A stretch of DNA of 64,000 nucleotides from UBA4465 sp002292365 (lineage in GTDB: Bacteria > Bacteroidota > Bacteroidia > Cytophagales > Cyclobacteriaceae), in assembly GCA_943788615.1 (NCBI GenBank), contig CALSQY010000001.1, forward strand, positions 372,001 to 436,000, in the 5' to 3' direction. Of the stretch, positions 63,452 to 64,000 are shown piece by piece. The stretch's first letter is position 1. Each line of letters starts with the position of its first letter. The notes under the pieces are model-generated. The model saw nothing but the letters and a program-made list of their open reading frames with translations, searched no databases and was not told the origin of the DNA. The position numbers were made by a program, and so were the translations under genes.

Positions 63452-64000
63452 ATGAAGTTTTTTAAAGTTGTTTTTATTTTCATTCTTACTTCATTTACCT
63501 CATTGAATAGTGCAATGGGGCAGTATAGCGTCAGTACACTGGATCTTGATGATCATGTGACCCTTTGGTATGATTCGATGATCGGCCAAGAGAACATAGG
63601 ATTAATTGAGGGATCACTTTATCCTTTTCTGAACAAATCACTCCATTCACACGAATACTTCATCGAAAAATATTGGCAGCGTGGAAGGCTTACATATAAA
63701 GGTCAAAATTTTGAAGTCAATATGTTATATAATACCTTTCACGATCTACTTCTTATTCAAAATGTAACCAATAGTTCAACTAAGATGGAACCACTGAAAC
63801 TGGTTCAGTATCTTATTTCGGACTTCGAAATTGGGGACAAGATATTTAAGAGATTAGATGGAATTGAAGCACCAGAGATACCTGGATTTTATCAAGTATT
63901 GTTTGAGGCCCCAGAGATTAATATTTTGGTGAGAAGAGCCAAAAAAAAAGTTATTGGCACTACGCCTGAGGGAAATCCAGGGGTTACTTATTATCCTTTG
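63452..64000 (+). CDS. secreted protein of unknown function, cut by window end
   Basis: Open frame of 183 codons from ATG 63452 to the end of the window with no stop. It starts with a good signal peptide (KFFKVVFIFILTSFTSL, likely cleavage AMG-Q near residue 23). The visible mature part is beta-rich with no Cys: DHVTLWYDSMIG, RGRLTYKGQNFEVNMLYNTFHDLLLIQN and GFYQVLFEA. This resembles an N-terminal domain I associate with secreted Bacteroidota proteins, but I cannot name the family, and the diagnostic C-terminal part is outside the window. Confidence 0.6.
   Translation, partial: MKFFKVVFIFILTSFTSLNSAMGQYSVSTLDLDDHVTLWYDSMIGQENIGLIEGSLYPFLNKSLHSHEYFIEKYWQRGRLTYKGQNFEVNMLYNTFHDLLLIQNVTNSSTKMEPLKLVQYLISDFEIGDKIFKRLDGIEAPEIPGFYQVLFEAPEINILVRRAKKKVIGTTPEGNPGVTYYPL

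Overview
The window reads as a piece of core chromosome from a Bacteroidota bacterium, most likely a Cytophagales-type gliding or T9SS-bearing organism. The evidence is the porP-gldKLMN cluster, a PorW/SprE-like TPR protein, a PorE-like lipoprotein, the Bacteroidota-type ATP synthase operon (atpZ/atpI-like, atpB, E, F, H, A, G, without atpD/atpC), several proteins of Bacteroidota-restricted families, and promoters of the Bacteroidota form (TTG or TTT, 19 bp, TAnnTTTG). The DNA is AT-rich, genes are tightly packed, and translational coupling by 1-4 nt overlaps is common. I see no prophage, insertion sequence, CRISPR array or restriction/defence island.

Layout. 1-7.5 kb: a DUF4271 membrane protein (cut by the window edge), hemD, then the type IX secretion/gliding core porP, gldK, gldL, gldM, gldN. 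7.5-14.2 kb (minus strand): porW/sprE-like TPR gene, a class A penicillin-binding protein and uvrC. 14.3-22.6 kb (plus): an M23 peptidase, a bactofilin, the ATP synthase operon, then a UbiA-like membrane protein overlapping a methyltransferase gene. 22.7-24.9 kb (minus): a THUMP-like methyltransferase and asd. 25.4-28.7 kb: an FMN glutamate-synthase-like protein, a DksA-like protein, scpB and an rRNA pseudouridine synthase, followed by tRNA-Phe on the minus strand. 29.1-36.2 kb: two heterodisulfide-reductase-like Fe-S proteins with a small conserved partner, a PorE-like lipoprotein, an MFS transporter and purM. 36.2-43.4 kb: a broken yraN, a manA-type isomerase, lipB, a conserved small protein coupled to a DEDD exonuclease, rnr, a polyprenyl synthase and a rhomboid protease. 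43.5-54.6 kb: FKBP lipoprotein, glnS, an M28 peptidase coupled to an arginase-family gene, an ABC permease/ATPase pair, a GDSL lipoprotein and an AGCS symporter. 54.7-64 kb: trkA, trkH, lgt, a DUF6503 protein, a DUF4403 gene split at a run of ten A, tRNA-Pro(AGG), TRAP permeases dctM and dctQ, and the start of a secreted protein running off the end.

Themes. Cell-envelope biology dominates: T9SS motor and ring parts (GldKLMN, PorP, PorW, PorE), peptidoglycan synthesis and remodelling (PBP1A, M23, bactofilin), lipoprotein maturation (Lgt) and its many clients (GldK, PorE-like, FKBP, GDSL, DUF4403, DUF6503). Energy and ion transport form a second theme (ATP synthase, Fe-S electron transfer pair, TrkAH, AGCS, TRAP).

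I did not find a clearly new multi-gene system. The observations most worth checking are three disrupted reading frames (an atpB leader spread over three frames, a yraN with both a frameshift and a nonsense codon, and a DUF4403 gene whose frame is restored by one extra A), a 13-bp perfect hairpin between atpE and atpF, interleaved divergent promoter elements between the porW-like and M23 genes, a roughly 100-residue insertion in Lgt, and a tRNA-Pro whose anticodon reads AGG.
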